A DNA stretch of 64,000 nucleotides from Apricaphanius iberus (taxonomy: Eukaryota > Chordata > Actinopteri > Cyprinodontiformes > Aphaniidae): contig JAPXFQ010000189.1 of NCBI GenBank assembly GCA_028564705.1, forward strand, positions 1,453,501 through 1,517,500. The letters run 5' to 3'. A program made the translations under genes and the position numbers. The notes under the pieces are model-generated. The model was not told the DNA's origin and searched no databases. It saw nothing but the letters and a program-made list of their open reading frames with translations. Shown one piece after another: positions 1 through 27,272 of this stretch; within the stretch, counting starts at the first letter, position 1, and the number at the start of each line of letters is the position of its first letter.

Positions 1-236
1 GGCAAGCCAGGGACCAACCGGCCCATTAGCCTGTGGGCACCTACATATGGTTCACTGATCCTTTTGCTGAGAAGAACTCCTCACCTATCTGTCTTCCTAT
101 CTTTTTTAAAGATACCTTCACTTTTAACCCTTCCTCTGCTTTGGAAAGAGGCTCAGTCCTGACCTCGATTTATGATTCATTTTCGTTTGATGTCTATTCT
201 TGGACTGTTATCTAAAATTGAAAAATGTAATAAAAA

Positions 237-253
237 AAGAAGAAGAAGAAGAA
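237..253. repeat. (GAA)n microsatellite
   Basis: About five and a half GAA units preceded by an A-rich run. Confidence 0.8.
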
Positions 254-3200
254 ACTAGACACAAAGGGAGAGGAGTTGGGCCTGCTGAGCGTGTGCACAT
301 GCGTGTCCATCAGTGGACACACACAGAAGGCCATCTCCTTTAGTGCTATGCCTTTCATTGTAATGTGTCCATTGTCAGTGCTGAATTGCTTCACCATTAG
401 CATAAGAATGCAGCAGCACACACAGAGACTTAGCCAGATCATTATCTCTATATATTTATGTATACTTTGTCATTTCACTACGCGGAACACATTGAAATGC
501 TGATGAGGCCAGTTAGGCCTCTTTTCCAAGGCTTTCCAACATGTACCCTCCTGAACTTCCCAATACACTCCACAGTGTCCCGGGTTTCTGCAGGTTCTGC
601 GCTGGAATGCACCAAATGGCCAACTAATGGCTACTGTGAAAAAATGATGACTTGAAATTTTAAATTAAAGGATAAGTGTAAGGAACAAAAAGGATAAGAA
701 TATAAAAAACTACAATGTATAGCAATTATTAAAAATAAATAAATTTGATTTTATAAAAAGGATGTGTAGAATAAATGCTTCTGAGGGGATTGGGCCAGCC
801 GGTACAGAGCAGACATGAAAAACTTTACAGCATAAATTCAGTCAAAACTCTCCTTCGACCCTTGATGTAATTTGACATTCTTTTATTAAAATGCCAGTGA
901 AAGAGAGGCAATTTACATCCAGTAGTATAATGCAACCCTCCCCCACTTGTTTCTGTGAACTGCTGACCAGCTGGTTGAAAAAAAGGGTATTCTGCTAGAC
1001 CTACTACTCCAGTCAACCAATTTAGCAAATAGAGTCCACCGATGACAAGATGAGGGTCAAACTGCTAAAACACTCCTTGATGCCATTTGTATAACTTAAG
1101 CCCTTTTCAGATGGACGTGTCGGAATATTCGGGAACAATTCCCTCCAGTCTTTAACCGAAGTTGTCTTTTCAAATACACCATTTTTTTACAAGACCATTG
1201 CCTTTCGTCTGCTTTCACACTGTAAGAAATGTACCGGAGGACCCTGGGAAATTCTCAGGGTGGGGGGGTACGACATAAACATTGTGGCGGGCGTACATAT
1301 GTAATTTCTCCAAACAGTCATTTTTGCAAGAGGGCTGTGGAATAAAGCAGAGCTCCTCACAGTGCTTCTCTTTTGCGTGCAATAATGTGTACATCAGCTT
1401 AAAAGACGAAGCTGAACGGAAAATAGAAGCGAAATGATAATAGTATGAAACAGCATTTGCTTGTCGACATCATAAGGAATCGACTGATCATTTGCGTGGT
1501 CCCTCGCCATAACATGGTTCACCCTTAGCTGCCTCTTTCTCTCAATCTCCTCAGTGTCGTGTCTCTTGCACTTACCAAATTGATCATGTTTGGTTATAAG
1601 CAGAAATACCCATTACTTTGTTCCTCACTCGGAAGAAGACACCTGCACCGGGACCTTAAGTGGAGAAAGACGCACCAGAGCAGGTGCGGACAAAAAACAA
1701 ACAAACTGCATCATATTAAAAATTGTATGTTTTAAAATGGTTTGAACTTTGAGTATTAAACTAATGAGAAATCTGGGTAAATGTTAATGTATGTCTGAGA
1801 AAAGTGTATAAAATGTTGGTGAGGGGTTTTACAGCCTCAAATGTTCCAGCTTTTCCAGAACATTACCTGATATTCGATATGCAAACACCCTACCGTGGAA
1901 AGTCAGCTTTTGTTACTAGGTCTTCAGCCGCAAAAATACCAGTAAAGATTATAGCATGAAGTATAATTAACGGTAATTAAAGGTTACGAAAGGGTCCTTT
2001 CAGACTTTTAAGTAAAACAGACGAAGTCAGGAAAAGTACTTTTTTTTTCATGGTTTTAAAGTATTTTCCAGAAAGAGCATCAGAGTTACCAATTTCATGA
2101 AGTATCATATTCTGGCCACTTTCACTAGTTTCTGCTGAGCACTGAGGTTCAGATGGCTGATTTTAGGCTACTTCATTTTCCCCTCACTTACAAGGGAGAC
2201 AAGATTAACCGTTTGATTAACCGGCTAGCGCTGCTGTAATACATTCTGTATTACAGTTATTTTGATGAAGGTTGTGACTAAAGATGCTGCTGCATTACTT
2301 TATAGCTGCAACTTTAACTGTAGTGATAGTAATTTTAAAATCCTTAGCACTTCATGTGTCTGCTGTAACACTGTTTTATTTTAGAATCATTTCATAAGTG
2401 TTAAGTGAGCCATTATTTTAGTAGTCATTATTTTAAACAATACATAACACTTAGAGGTAACATGTTTATATTAGACCAGCTTTGTGCTGCTGCAATAACA
2501 TACATTTTATACTTGATCTGATTAGTTGACAAATCTTCAAAGTAATTAGTGATTTATCAATAATCAAAATAATCACTTGCGGCTACCCTCATTAAGAGAA
2601 CTGTTTTAAAGTTACAGTCGGCCTCTCTGTAAAGCAGCAGACTGCAGGCTGGACATCTGAACTAATAATGAATATCTTGTGATGTAACACAACTGCTAGC
2701 TACTGCAGTATGTAGCAGTAGAATACAAAGTAATATGTTTAAAAACATAAGAAACATTTTTATTTTTATTTTGCAGAAATAACTTTAAATGTTCTCGCTA
2801 CTTTTGGCAAATAAGCTATACATCAAACTTAATTTATTGTCTTTTCATTATTTGTGTTTTAAATAAGCAACCACAAAATACATACATACTTTTAGTTTTC
2901 TTTCACTAAAACTATTTATATTTACAATTGATAGTATAAAAAGAAAAAATACTCTACAGTCTCTTTTGACACTCATTCTGCCCTTTCAGTGTTCTCATTT
3001 CTTCCATCTCCTTCATACTTTCCAATCACCACCTATATGTACGCTTAACTATGCCTGCGAATAGATTTTAGTTGTGTTTCTCTATACGACAAGCAGAATG
3101 ATAAGATGATCAGCTGATATGAAATATACCTGGTGGTTATTCTAAAATAAAAATATTAGTTTAACATTTTTGTGTACATCTCATTAAATCATGGTAATTT

Positions 3201-5524
3201 TTTCCTAAAGTATTATCTCAAACCGACCCATGCCTAGCTTAAAATCCTTTATCCAATAAACTATTACATTTTTTCTCTTGTCTTATGAGTATTCTTAAAT
3301 ATACAAAGTCGAAAGTGGAGAAAAAAGGAGAACAATCAGGGATGGAACAAAACTATACACTTTAGTCTCACTGCAGGACTAAGCTGAAGCTCTAATGCCA
3401 GCCAACCTCTGGGATAATTGGAAAAAAAGAAGCAGCACTTAATTCATCTTCCACAATGTAATTCTGATCAAGGACACAGCTAGATTCCACTGCAGGCTTC
3501 AAAAAACACCAGAGAAAAGGCAAAATTGTTGGTTGCTGAGAGCAAGAGTACACCCCCCTTTCTTTTTGGCATGCTCCCTCATTAGAAACACTTAGGATCA
3601 GAGGAAGAAACTTGAGTTTAATTGTGTGTGTGTCAGGGTTGTGAGCAGGGATTAAAACATGTAAACATGGAACTCGAACTATTAGGAAACACCAGCAAAG
3701 GCAGGATACAAATAAAAAAGATTTCCTTATCTCTTCACCGTCTCTCCTTCTCTGAGGCTTACTTATTAAAAATCAAATGCCACTGCCTAAAATACAGACA
3801 GAAAATACAGATGCAATGATTCATAATATATTTCATAAATACTTCATGAATCCCCCCTCACCATACTTAAGCCAGTGTGGCAAAAAAAGGAAAACATTGT
3901 CACCTATTCTAGTACCTGCTTGTCAGCACATCACTGGGGAGTGGGTGTCACATGTCACTTCTGGTTTACACTAGTGTATGGGATGGGCTCACTGCATAAT
4001 ACCCTGTGTTTGCTGCATAAAAATGGGGAGTAGGACAGAGAGAAGAACAGAAAGAAAGAGTGAAGGGGAGGTGGAAAGGAGTGAAGGAGGAGGGGGCGTT
4101 ATCATATCATCGCCCCATGTCTTTATATCCCCCCCTTATTATCTTTAGCCCCCCGCTCTTACCAGTCACTCAATCACACAAGCCCTGAGGACAGTGAGGG
4201 GACCTGGGAGGGCCTCCACTTCTCAGTTAAGACTGAGCCAGACAAGCGTCTGAAAGCTATACTGATCGCTGTCACTGTGTGTAGAAGTGTGGTGACTTTG
4301 GAGGGGCCAGGAGAGATAAGCGGGGAAAGGAAACGATCGGCTGGTCGGATAACGGCCGAAATTTGCACGCTGACAAACAAATCCGGTGCTTCGGGCAAAA
4401 TGCAGATATCCCCCTCCTTACAGACAAAAGTTACCATAAGAGAGATGAACGGGAGGCGGGAATGGAGATATCCTACTACAAATGTGAGGCTACGTGATTT
4501 CTGTGAGAAAAAACCTAAACAAAAAGAGAATTTATTTTTCCCCAGTGTTCTGTTATACTAATTTATTAACTATTGACTGATGGCTCTCCACGTGGTTATG
4601 AAAATTATATTTGTCAAATCTAATAAACAACTCTTTTCTTCCTATATAAGAGTGCCAATTCTTCATGTCAGTAATAAACAAAATTACATAAATTATTCTG
4701 TATAAAATTTTGTCTTAAAGTGTATATAAATAGGTCACTGCTAGATTACTGTTCTCTGATCTTCCAAAAAAGATGCTGACTCCAACACATAGCAGCACAA
4801 AAACTGAGAAAGTCCAGGAGGAGAGCTCAAATTACTCCAGTTTTTAGCTACATTGACTAACTATAGGTTTAGGATTGATTGTAGTTTTTTAATTATTTTT
4901 TTTAGTGACTTTTAATGTCATTAATGGTCTTTGCCTCTTACAAATCAGTTCTGGTTTATTAGCTCAAGCTCCTTGGGTTTACTGAAGAATTAAGCGCATA
5001 CTCCTGTGGCGATGCATCACAGTCTTCTTAGGCCTTCGCCTGAAGACAGAAGATTTTCGTAATTAAGATATCTTTTTTTCTAATTTAATGTCATCTAAAG
5101 TTTATAATATTTGTAGTTTAATTGCAGCTTTGGTTTTAATTCCTATTTTCAGTAATCATATTTACTATCTCCCCTTATTTTGTTTTATCAATTACTAAAG
5201 AGCATTTAAACCTGTTTGAATTTAGTGTATATCTTTGACAGATTCTTTTTAATACTATGAATCTTTTATGTTTTATTATCCAATTTTTAACACTGGTAAT
5301 AACTGAAGATTTTATGTTTAATAATTTCATTTCTGCAACAACTGTCTTTCCTTAATACCATCAAACCAATGTCCAATTTTGCAACCATGGTGCCAATTTG
5401 GGTTATCTACCTATGCTTATCTGTGTTAAGCTTATTAGTTTGCTTAGTTGGTTTTCTATGTTGTTAATTGCTTCTTGTCTATACTTTGTAGATAAAAAGT
5501 GCTCAAAATACAAAAACTAATTGA

Positions 5525-5913
5525 TAAAGATACACCGATCAATCTGTCAAAGATCAGAAAAACTGCTAATTTGATCAGCTCTGAACAGTGATCAACTGGC
5601 GATACACTGATAAAATGGATTTCTAAAAATTATTTGTTGAATGAATTACAATTAGCACCTTGCACAATTTTAAATCTGTAAATGCATTAACAGCACACCA
5701 TTTTTTCTCGATTCCCCCTTCTTTGAGTTGACCAAAATCATTTTAAGGTAACGGACATATATTGTGATTCTTTCCTTTTCTGCTTTATTTAAAACTAACA
5801 ACTCTACTCATGAACTTGCGAATTTGTTCTTATATGTGTTACATTCCTTAGGGAAAATTAGTCAGAAGTCAATCAGTTGTAGGCCAGTAAAAAGCCTGAT
5901 CGGTGCATCTCTA
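5525..5913. mobile_element. hAT-like miniature element
   Basis: Left end TAAAGATACACCGATCA and right end TGATCGGTGCATCTCTA are imperfect inverted repeats. The internal sequence (ATCAATCTGTCAAAGATC, and CCTTAGGGAAAATTAGTC near the right) matches a widespread fish miniature element from memory. No intact 8-bp target duplication remains. It has no coding capacity and lies in vti1a intron 3. Confidence 0.65.
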
Positions 5914-8900
5914 GTTTTTAACTTAAAAAACAACAATAAAATGTACTAAAAGTAGACTTATAATTATATAATAATAATTTATTTAAATAATCAATGACAA
6001 ACAATGTGTTCAGTGCAGGAAAGTAAATTAATCCTTGCAACTCCATTCTGGAGGTGTTGATGCTTTCATTTACCAAGTACATTCTCAAAAACAGAAAACA
6101 TCTTTTTAATCTGGGTAATGAACTGCTTCCACCCATATTTGACCCACCAACTCAAGTTAATTTGATTGACAAGAGCTAAACCCATAAATGAAGCCAATCA
6201 TGGTGTCCATTAAGAGGACATTGAAAAGCCTCCAAGCCTCCAAATTCATAAAGACCAAGAGGAAGATGCAATGCTCACAGCAACCTCCAAATTAAAGCAT
6301 TAATTCAGAAGTGAAGTGGAGACTGGCTTGCTTACATCTTAAATCTGCACTCAGTGTAGAGGGAATGTAGAAAGAAAATCCCAGACCATTTATGGGAAGT
6401 CCGTTTTATAACTTGTTATGAGTGATTAGAGTTTAGTGCTGATTGGTTATTAAGCAAAAAAACATTAAACGAGTCAATCTGTCTTCACTGCTGTCACTGG
6501 TAAGAACAAGTAAGCCAACCTAAGGCGATTTAAAAGTGTCGAACAACTGACTCATGTTGGTCTGTCATGTTCTTTCTTGCAAGAATCATGGTAATGAGGA
6601 CAAGGGGCATAAAAACATAAACCCTTAAAGATGGATTACAATAATCCTAATAAATAATCTTTGCGAGCTTGGTTAACGAAAGAAGTAAAGTTTTCAACAA
6701 CAAAATAACAACTAAAAATCTATCAAAAATGAAGATGCGAAATAATTAGCTACATTTTGAAAAAAATATACATTTTAACAGCAGAGCAACTTAATAGAAA
6801 CAGAACTTTCTGATAAATGACTTTGCAAACTAACTTCTCCATTAAAGTTGTTCATCAAGTGAAACATGTCAAGCCTTCATGGAACTGTAATGACTGCTGC
6901 AACCTTGAAATACTGTGGCTGAGTTGTAAAACAAACAACTAAATGTAAAGAGCTAAACGTTAATATGATTAACTTTTTTGTGTTGAAGCTTAGCTTTGAA
7001 ATTTCTCTTCATACGCAACATATCTAAATTAGATATATAAAGAAATTACATGTTAATGCAGGAGAAAACTAACGGCTTGTGGGTTACGACCTTCAAATTA
7101 GAGAGTAGTAAACACCATAATGTTATGACACTTGAACCAAAATGCATTTTGATTCATTCCTTTAGAGAAAAAAAATCTGGTCTCAGATTTATGCTCACAG
7201 TATGTCGAGTTTGATTCATTTTCTTAATGTATTTGAATTTTACTATTGAAACACATTGTCCCTTTTAAAAGCTCTAAAAAGGTGCATTTAAAGTGAAATA
7301 GAAGCCCTGACTCAAACCTGTGATTTAAGTTGTCTTCATAAGGTCACTTGTAAAATGGATGTACAGACGGGAAGAAAAAAACATTTGAGCATCTTTTTCC
7401 TCCCCATTCTATTCGACTTTGTGTACCTGGAAAATAAACAGTTCAATATTTCAAGGTTGGTCGACTCTTTGGAAATGCATTAATTATCTCCCTGGGCAGA
7501 CACAAGGAAGCATTCCATCTTAAGCATTTTTATTAAAGGATGAGGCAGTCCAGACACTCCCCTTGACCATGACTGAAGCTCCAAACAATACCCAGCAGAC
7601 AACTGGAAATTAGGAAGGGATAGTTGTATCCCTGCGACCGTGGGACCCGTGATTTAATTTCAGGATCTATAATGGAATAAATGAAGCCAGAAATGAGTGG
7701 GAGACGGAAAAATAAACATTCCATCATTATTTCAAACTTTTTCTCAGACTAAATACATTTCTTCAAGTACTGTATTTAAGATGAAAACAAAACAAAATTG
7801 ACCGTATAACATTTTCAGATCATGGAATAACGAAAATTGTCTGCTATGATAACATATTTACCAAGCGCTCAAAAACGGCTTGGTGATGATAGAGTGTGTG
7901 TTTCAAAAGAAATCACTGAAGCGTAGTAGTGAATAGCATCTTTACAGGGTCCTTGATGGGGTGATATTCAGCATTTTATGACGAATCAACAGCAACGTTG
8001 TTATCCAAGTAAATAAGTCCTTCAACAAAAGCAGTACACAATGGCTCTCGAGCCATCAATATAACTGCCTTGACTATAGGAGACACTAAAAGAGGGGGAA
8101 CTATGAAGTACTCAATAATAAAACTTCATATTTAAAGGCTCCAAATTAACCTTATTTAGAGTCAAGGATTCTTCAACATAATGCCTCTTACATTTAGAGC
8201 TTTTTGCAATTGAATACAAAAAGACATAAAAGATAAACTTGAAGAAAAAAATATGTGAAATTTTACAACAGATGTGAAAATTAGCTAGACCTAAATTATT
8301 AAATTCTTACAATATTTTTACAAAATCTTACTGGACGTCACATATTTTATTTTTATTATCTTGAACAAAAAATGTAGATGAATACTGGGAACAGCAAAAG
8401 GAAAATAAATATCAAGGAAGCATGTGGAATCCTTTTTTGAGCAAAACACAAAGAAAGAAAAGAAAAAGAAAGAAAAGGTTAAACAGAGTAAAAAGTGGAA
8501 TGAATTTGTCATTTTGACTTCACTCAAACACCTCAAAGCAATTGGTAATATTGTTTGTGTTGGTATCTGAGACAAAAGGCAATACTTAGAGCAATAGTGC
8601 CATCTACAGCAAAAAGACTTGAACAGACAGGCAAGCCCATTGAAGGCAGGGTGGATACTCTCAAGCTACCCTGAACATTTTCACATTACTGTCATGTTAA
8701 AACTATCAGATTGAACGATTTTACTGGGATTTTATTTGGCTTCACACACATCTATGAAGTAAAAAAACATGGATTTCTTTAGATAATCCTAAATAAAACC
8801 CAGTACAAACAACTGCCTACAGAAGTCATGTCATTAGTAAACATCTGTTTTATTAAGTGTCAGAGGAAACACAAATTATAATTTTTTTTAAAGATTTAAA

Positions 8901-9464
8901 CTTTGCCTTTTCTAAGATGCGTGCTAGTCATCACTCAAGACCAAAACTAACTAAGCGTAGGCAACTGGATTATGGCTAAGGAAATGGATTTTGTGCCGGT
9001 TTATAAACTCCACACACAAAGCAATCAAAGTTTCCGTTGTTGTTTATACACTCAACTATCCCATCATGTGACGCAGCTACAGCACCCGATACATCATCTG
9101 ACAAACTGACCCCTCAATAAGACAATGTTTTCAGCAAATCCTTCTCTATGCTGACGGAGGTTATTGAAGCACTCGTCCTTACAACAAAGAAATAAACATT
9201 CCCACAGATATGGGTAAACAACTGTGAAAAATAAAACTTCACCGGCTACTTAGCAAAGATCCCATGCTGGAGAAATTCAAACAAGGCTGCTCGATGGTTC
9301 AATCATGAATCTTTTTAGAATGAACACTAACAAAACAAAAGCCAATCAACACTAGTCAGTTTTCTTTACATTTCTTTAGAAAGTTTGAATCTCTAAAGTA
9401 AGGAATTTGACTGCAAATTATATGTTGAGATTACTCATGTTATAGGTACTTTAAACAGATACGC

Positions 9465-9490
9465 GCCTATCAATCTGTCAAAGATCTGAA
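9465..9490. repeat. Fragment related to the 5525-5913 element
   Basis: CTATCAATCTGTCAAAGATC repeats 5538-5556 almost exactly. Flanking DNA no longer resembles the element, so this is a small relic or a partial insertion. Confidence 0.4.
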
Positions 9491-11082
9491 TCAGGTCATT
9501 TTCCATTCTCAAATACTGAAAATCAGATTTTTTTTTTATTTTTTTTTTTATTTAACTGCATTAAAGGTAAAAACTCCCACCATTATTGGTTTAACAAGTC
9601 AACTGGGATTTTCCTAAAACCCTTGAGTCCTCCGGACTTGGTGAAAGCTGCTGCTAAGAGCTGAGCCATTGTGCTTCCTTTAGCTTGAACTCTCACAAGT
9701 AGGATTGTCCCAGTCTCAGTTATATATTTTTTTAAAGAACGGCATCCCCTTCGGCTGCTGCACCTTTCAGACCCCCAATGCCTCCTCTATTATCAAGATG
9801 AAGCTCTTGACCATGGCAACAAAGCCCATATATCCACCTTAGGGAGAGCCCGTTTGATAAGTTGTCTTCCTGGATGAAATGGACGGGTGAGCGAGGTCGA
9901 CTCTTGCCCCGTCTGGAAAGAAGTGGGAATAAGGTCTCAAGCTGGCACACCGGTGGTAGGAACACTTCAAACCGTGGGTGAATGAGAGGATGAGAGAGAA
10001 GGCTAAGGAGGTAGACACCCGTGGGAGGCCAGTGGGGGGCGGGGAGTGCGGCAAGACTGAGTAGTGAGGGAGTGAAAAGGCCTTGATATCCACGGAAAGC
10101 ACAACAAAGGCAGGACTTTTTACATTAAAAAGAAAAGAGATTGCCTTTTTTCAACCAGATTCCTCTCAAGCTGAGTGTCATGTCCTTCCTTGGCCTGTAG
10201 GAAGTTAGAAGCAGGGGTTGGCTAAAGCATCTGGCACATATGAGGGAGTTGAAGTTCTTAACTTTATAGCAACTGCATCAGGGGGAAAAATGTTCAAATA
10301 AGATATAATTATGTAAGTAAGGTGCTCCTAGTTTACTTGTGTTCTGCTTAGACCACATCACATGATGTGAAAAAGTGCTAGCTAATCACTCTCAATCAAG
10401 AAGAACTATATCATCTGCTTCTTTCTTCTTTGAAATTATTGCTGGCAGTGAGCAGCAAAGATGACTCGGATGTACTTGTGATTTTTGTGTACTCTGCATG
10501 CAAGGTTAATTATTCTAAGCTAGGAATGCATAGGAAACAAAATCTCCACAAGTATGCTCCAAAGAGAGAGAAAAAATGCCAATAATAAAAATTAGCACTA
10601 ATTTCAACACAGCAGGTGATAATTGCTTGATGATTAGGCAGTGAGTGAGGGAGGAAGAAAAGTTAAAGATTATTCTTGAGCCAATTAAAAAAACTCAAGG
10701 TGACTCCCCTCCATCATCTCAATCAGAGTGATGTGCTCACAGATGACTGGCACATTATCTTTCTATCCACACAGGTCTTTTAGCATGTTTACGTCGCTGG
10801 TGTGTTTGCAAAAGCAAAACATTTGGAATATTACTTCATTTCAGACTTTGTTTGGAGTAATACAGAATCTGCCACATTTAATACCATTCTTTGCAGAAGC
10901 ATAATCCCACTGAAGATGTGAAAACATACAAATATTTTTAAAACAATCAACTATTTTTCCAGTAGGGAGAGAAATCCTACATTTTTAACAATAGGTCAAC
11001 AATAATTTTATTCAATTCATTGTTCTGACGCTTAATCAACAACAACCAATTAAATATGAATAAACATATTAATACATGCCAG

Positions 11083-11286
11083 CACAATGGAGCTGTTAGT
11101 AACACTTTTGCCTTGTAGCAAGAAGGTCCTGGGTTAAAATCCAAGCAAATAGTCCTTTTGCATGTTCTCCCCGTGTATGTGTGGGTTTCCTCTGGGTACT
11201 TAGGTGCCCTGCGATGGACAGGCGACCTTTCCGATGTGTACCCCGCCTCTCGTCCAATGACTGCTGAATATAGGCACCAGCCCCTA
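11083..11286 (+). repeat. SINE-like dispersed repeat, copy 1
   Basis: Contains AGCAAGAAGGTCCTGGGTT followed by GCATGTTCTCCCCGTGTATG and CCCTGCGATGGACAGGCGAC. The same order of blocks occurs at 41395-41712 and, inverted, at 32120-32222. The GGTT(C)AAATCC-like box resembles a tRNA B box, suggesting a tRNA-derived SINE, but I cannot name the family. The pattern is extremely common in teleost introns. Confidence 0.7.
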
Positions 11287-12804
11287 AGAGTAATTTTAAA
11301 TAATATTAAGAGTTGATACAAATAATTGGGGGATTCCTTACAGCTCTGATATAATTAATGTCCTTTTATTGTTTCCACTGACCTTTTTAAGATTTTGTGG
11401 CATTATTTACCTTAATTACTTTACAGTAACAAAATACTTTACAGTAAGCACACAAGACATGTGTGGAGACATGCTAGGAGGGTCCCAAGGTCAGGAGTCT
11501 GATCTCAAAAGGCCTCGTTGAGGTCCAATACCCTCTGCATATGGAAACATTTGGGCAAGGGAATAAATATGAAACAACAGAGGGAAATTCTCATTGCCAC
11601 TCTGCAAAACTGGAAAGAGAGGAGTACTTGGCAATGGTATTCATGTAGAGTGCTGAATGTCAATATTCATAGGTCAGGACTTAGCTATAAAGTACCATTA
11701 CTGCATATCTTGAACCAACAATGAATTTTAATAGGGAATGAGACTGTATAATGCTTTCACCTTAACAATGGTTTTACATTATCATAGTTAAAAACCAAAT
11801 CTTTTTTAAAGATCATTACAAATACTTACTTTTTCTTATTCTGTCTAGCGTGATAAAAGAAAATCTTTTTTTAAAACTTGTTTAAATCTTGATTTTATAT
11901 AAATATAATCTTCTGTCTCTTCTTTATAGAAAACAATCTTGTCATTAAAAATATTTTTTATAAAGATTAAAAAAGAAATCAACACATTAAATTCCTTTTA
12001 GAACTTTTCTAGATATGTTTGCTTGAAACGTTTTCCAGAATCAAAATTAAACTAAATTTAGTATCAAGTGTTATGATATTTGTTTCAAATAATTGTAAAA
12101 ATGTGGAAACAAATAAGTATCAAGGAACAGACCAGACTGCTCTCGACTGTAAAGTCTGCTGTGTTGTAAGCAGTATTACAACAAAACTAGTAGGAAACAC
12201 TACGAAAAAAAACAAAAAAAAAACATTTATCATTGAAAAATGATAAATAACTTATAGTAAAAAGATGATTTAATGCCAAAGGAGGGGAAAAAAATTGTTG
12301 AGAGAAATAATCGCTTATTTTAAAAACGGGTTTTCCATCTGGTGAAGCATCTTCAGCAGTTTTGAGCAAATACACAGTAAAAGAAAATGACCCAGAAGAA
12401 TGGACAGTTCATTAAGCTTTCAGAGGTTTGAAATAAAGCAAAAAACATACAGCGCGTTATGAATTACTAAACAAGGCCAGATTCTGCAGCAATACAAACA
12501 TGCACATGGTGCTCTCAGTGGTATACCTTGCAAGTTCAAAAATAAACTGAATGAACCTCAGTGGATGCACCGCTGGGCCTCTGTTTGTGTGGGTAAAAAT
12601 GATTGCAAAAGAAAAGGTGCTTGGGTGTGTGAACAAGCTATGGTGCATATCAACCTGATGGTGGTTGATGGTTACAACTTTATACAAGTACATGTGGATA
12701 TTGTTTTGTGTGGAAACTGTTTAAACGTGTTGTGCATTTGCAGGATGTGGAATTATTATTATCCCGTGAGGATATCTTTTTTATTTTTTATTAAGGGCAC
12801 TTAC

Positions 12805-25876
<13,072 letters not shown>

Positions 25877-26400
25877 CTTCGAATAATAGGTTTAAACACA
25901 AAAGAAGCTGTCTGGTTGGCAGCTAGCAAAGGATAATAACAACTCTCGAATGGAGTCTCTCTTCCTTGAGTAGCAACAAAAAGGGCTCGATGAGAAACAA
26001 GATTTTAGTTTTCTTTACTTTTATTTTTCGAAAAGGTTTCGGTGAGTTAATTTATCGTGTCATTGACGTTAGACTCCAAGGCTTTTGGCATTATATATTT
26101 CATCACTGTAAGTACATAAAAAGGATTTTTTTAAAATACATATTTGCGGATATTTAAATGTATTTGCGTCTGGGTGACTATGACATAGAAAGTTCCCACC
26201 CTTTGCACAGGAGAACGTGAAAAGGAAAAAAACGGCAAAGTGGCAAGGTTTGTAATTTAAAGTCACAGCTTTTTCGCTTTTTACAAATATAGTTTAAACG
26301 CGTAACCGGAATCGTATTCGTGATAACTTAACATCTGTCTGTTTCCGCCATGTTATCTGAAAATGTTCCCGTTTGTAACGGCGATCGTGTTAAAACTGGT
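25877..26400. promoter_or_regulatory. Probable divergent promoter region of vti1a and zdhhc6
   Basis: The stretch lies directly upstream of the vti1a start codon and at the proximal end of the space before zdhhc6. It has an ETS-like core ACCGGAA at 26305-26311 and a YY1-like CCGCCATGTTA at 26345-26355, both common near transcription starts of TATA-less housekeeping genes. CpG-containing sites are denser than in the surrounding AT-rich DNA. A GT donor-like site follows near 26399, so a non-coding first exon of zdhhc6 could lie here. Assignment is inference from position and motifs; no start site can be read from sequence alone. Confidence 0.45.
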
Positions 26401-27272
26401 AGAGAAGAAGCTAGGGTATTTAACGTTGGTTTGCCATACAGCTAAGAGGAAACATCTTCATTAGCCAGATGGATATGATAATAATTCGTCTACTGAAGTG
26501 GAAAATCATAGCGGTTCCATTAACCTCTTATATAAAAAAGGATTCACCATAAATTCGCGTGTATTGTTTATTTTTATTCTTGGCTCAATTGCTAGCTTGG
26601 CAGCAGGAGCTAATTAGTGACCAATTAGCACCTCGAGCATCGGCTGTTTTTATTCATTTCAGGACTGATTTGGTTATTTTTTCATTTTAAACCCATGTGT
26701 TACTCGTTCAGTTTCTCTTAAGTAATATCGAAAAAACTCAGTATCAAAATGTCACACAAACCAGAAAAAGAAGACAAAAATAGAAACTGCAGCACAATTG
26801 TTTTTAAAACGCTGTTATTGGTGAGCAATGTCGACAGGTGTATCACTGATACTGAATGAATTGATTATACTTAGTTTAGAAAAAGAAGAAAATGTTGTAT
26901 TATTTGTACTAAAGATTTGTACTATTAGTCAATTGCTTTGGAAAACTAAACGTGCCTTTCGATTCATTGGAAAATGTATTGAATTTTTTTTTATTAGTAG
27001 TTGTAGTATTAATAATATTAAATAATGGTTTACTTCAAAAAGTGAGAGTAATTTATAGATTCATTCCACACAGTGATATTGCAGGGATTATTTTCCTGTT
27101 AATTTTGACACTTATCAATCATAGATAATGGGAATCCAAAATCCAGTTTCTCTGAAAACTAGAGTACTGTGTAAGAGTTATTTTAAAAAGGAGAAGGTGT
27201 GTAATACAGAAATGTCAGCATACTGAAAAGTGTGTCTATGTACTGAACACAAAATATGCATTCAATACTTTA

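Larger units (their letters stand above)
1..12804 (-). other. vti1a intron 3 (part), no exon recognised
   Basis: AT-rich intronic sequence beyond exon 3. It contains (GAA)n near 237-253, a miniature element (5525-5913) and a 24-base relative of it (9465-9490), and a SINE-like repeat (11083-11286). Three less AT-rich islands (about 4030-4460, 7480-7730, 9590-10090) look like unique sequence and could be conserved non-coding DNA. The open frames in them do not resemble any Vti1a exon or known family. Confidence 0.6.

Noticed and set aside
1098..1300. Possible DNA transposon starting AAGCCCTTTTCAGATGGACG
   Set aside because: No matching inverted end was found nearby; insufficient for a feature.
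2500..2600. TGATTAGTTGACAAATC... as the end of a hAT element
   Set aside because: Looks like a known fish miniature-element end, but the partner end and target duplication were not found.
4174..4561. Overlapping frames as a missing vti1a exon or novel gene
   Set aside because: Neither strand resembles the next Vti1a segment (the SNARE linker), and no splice sites frame it convincingly.
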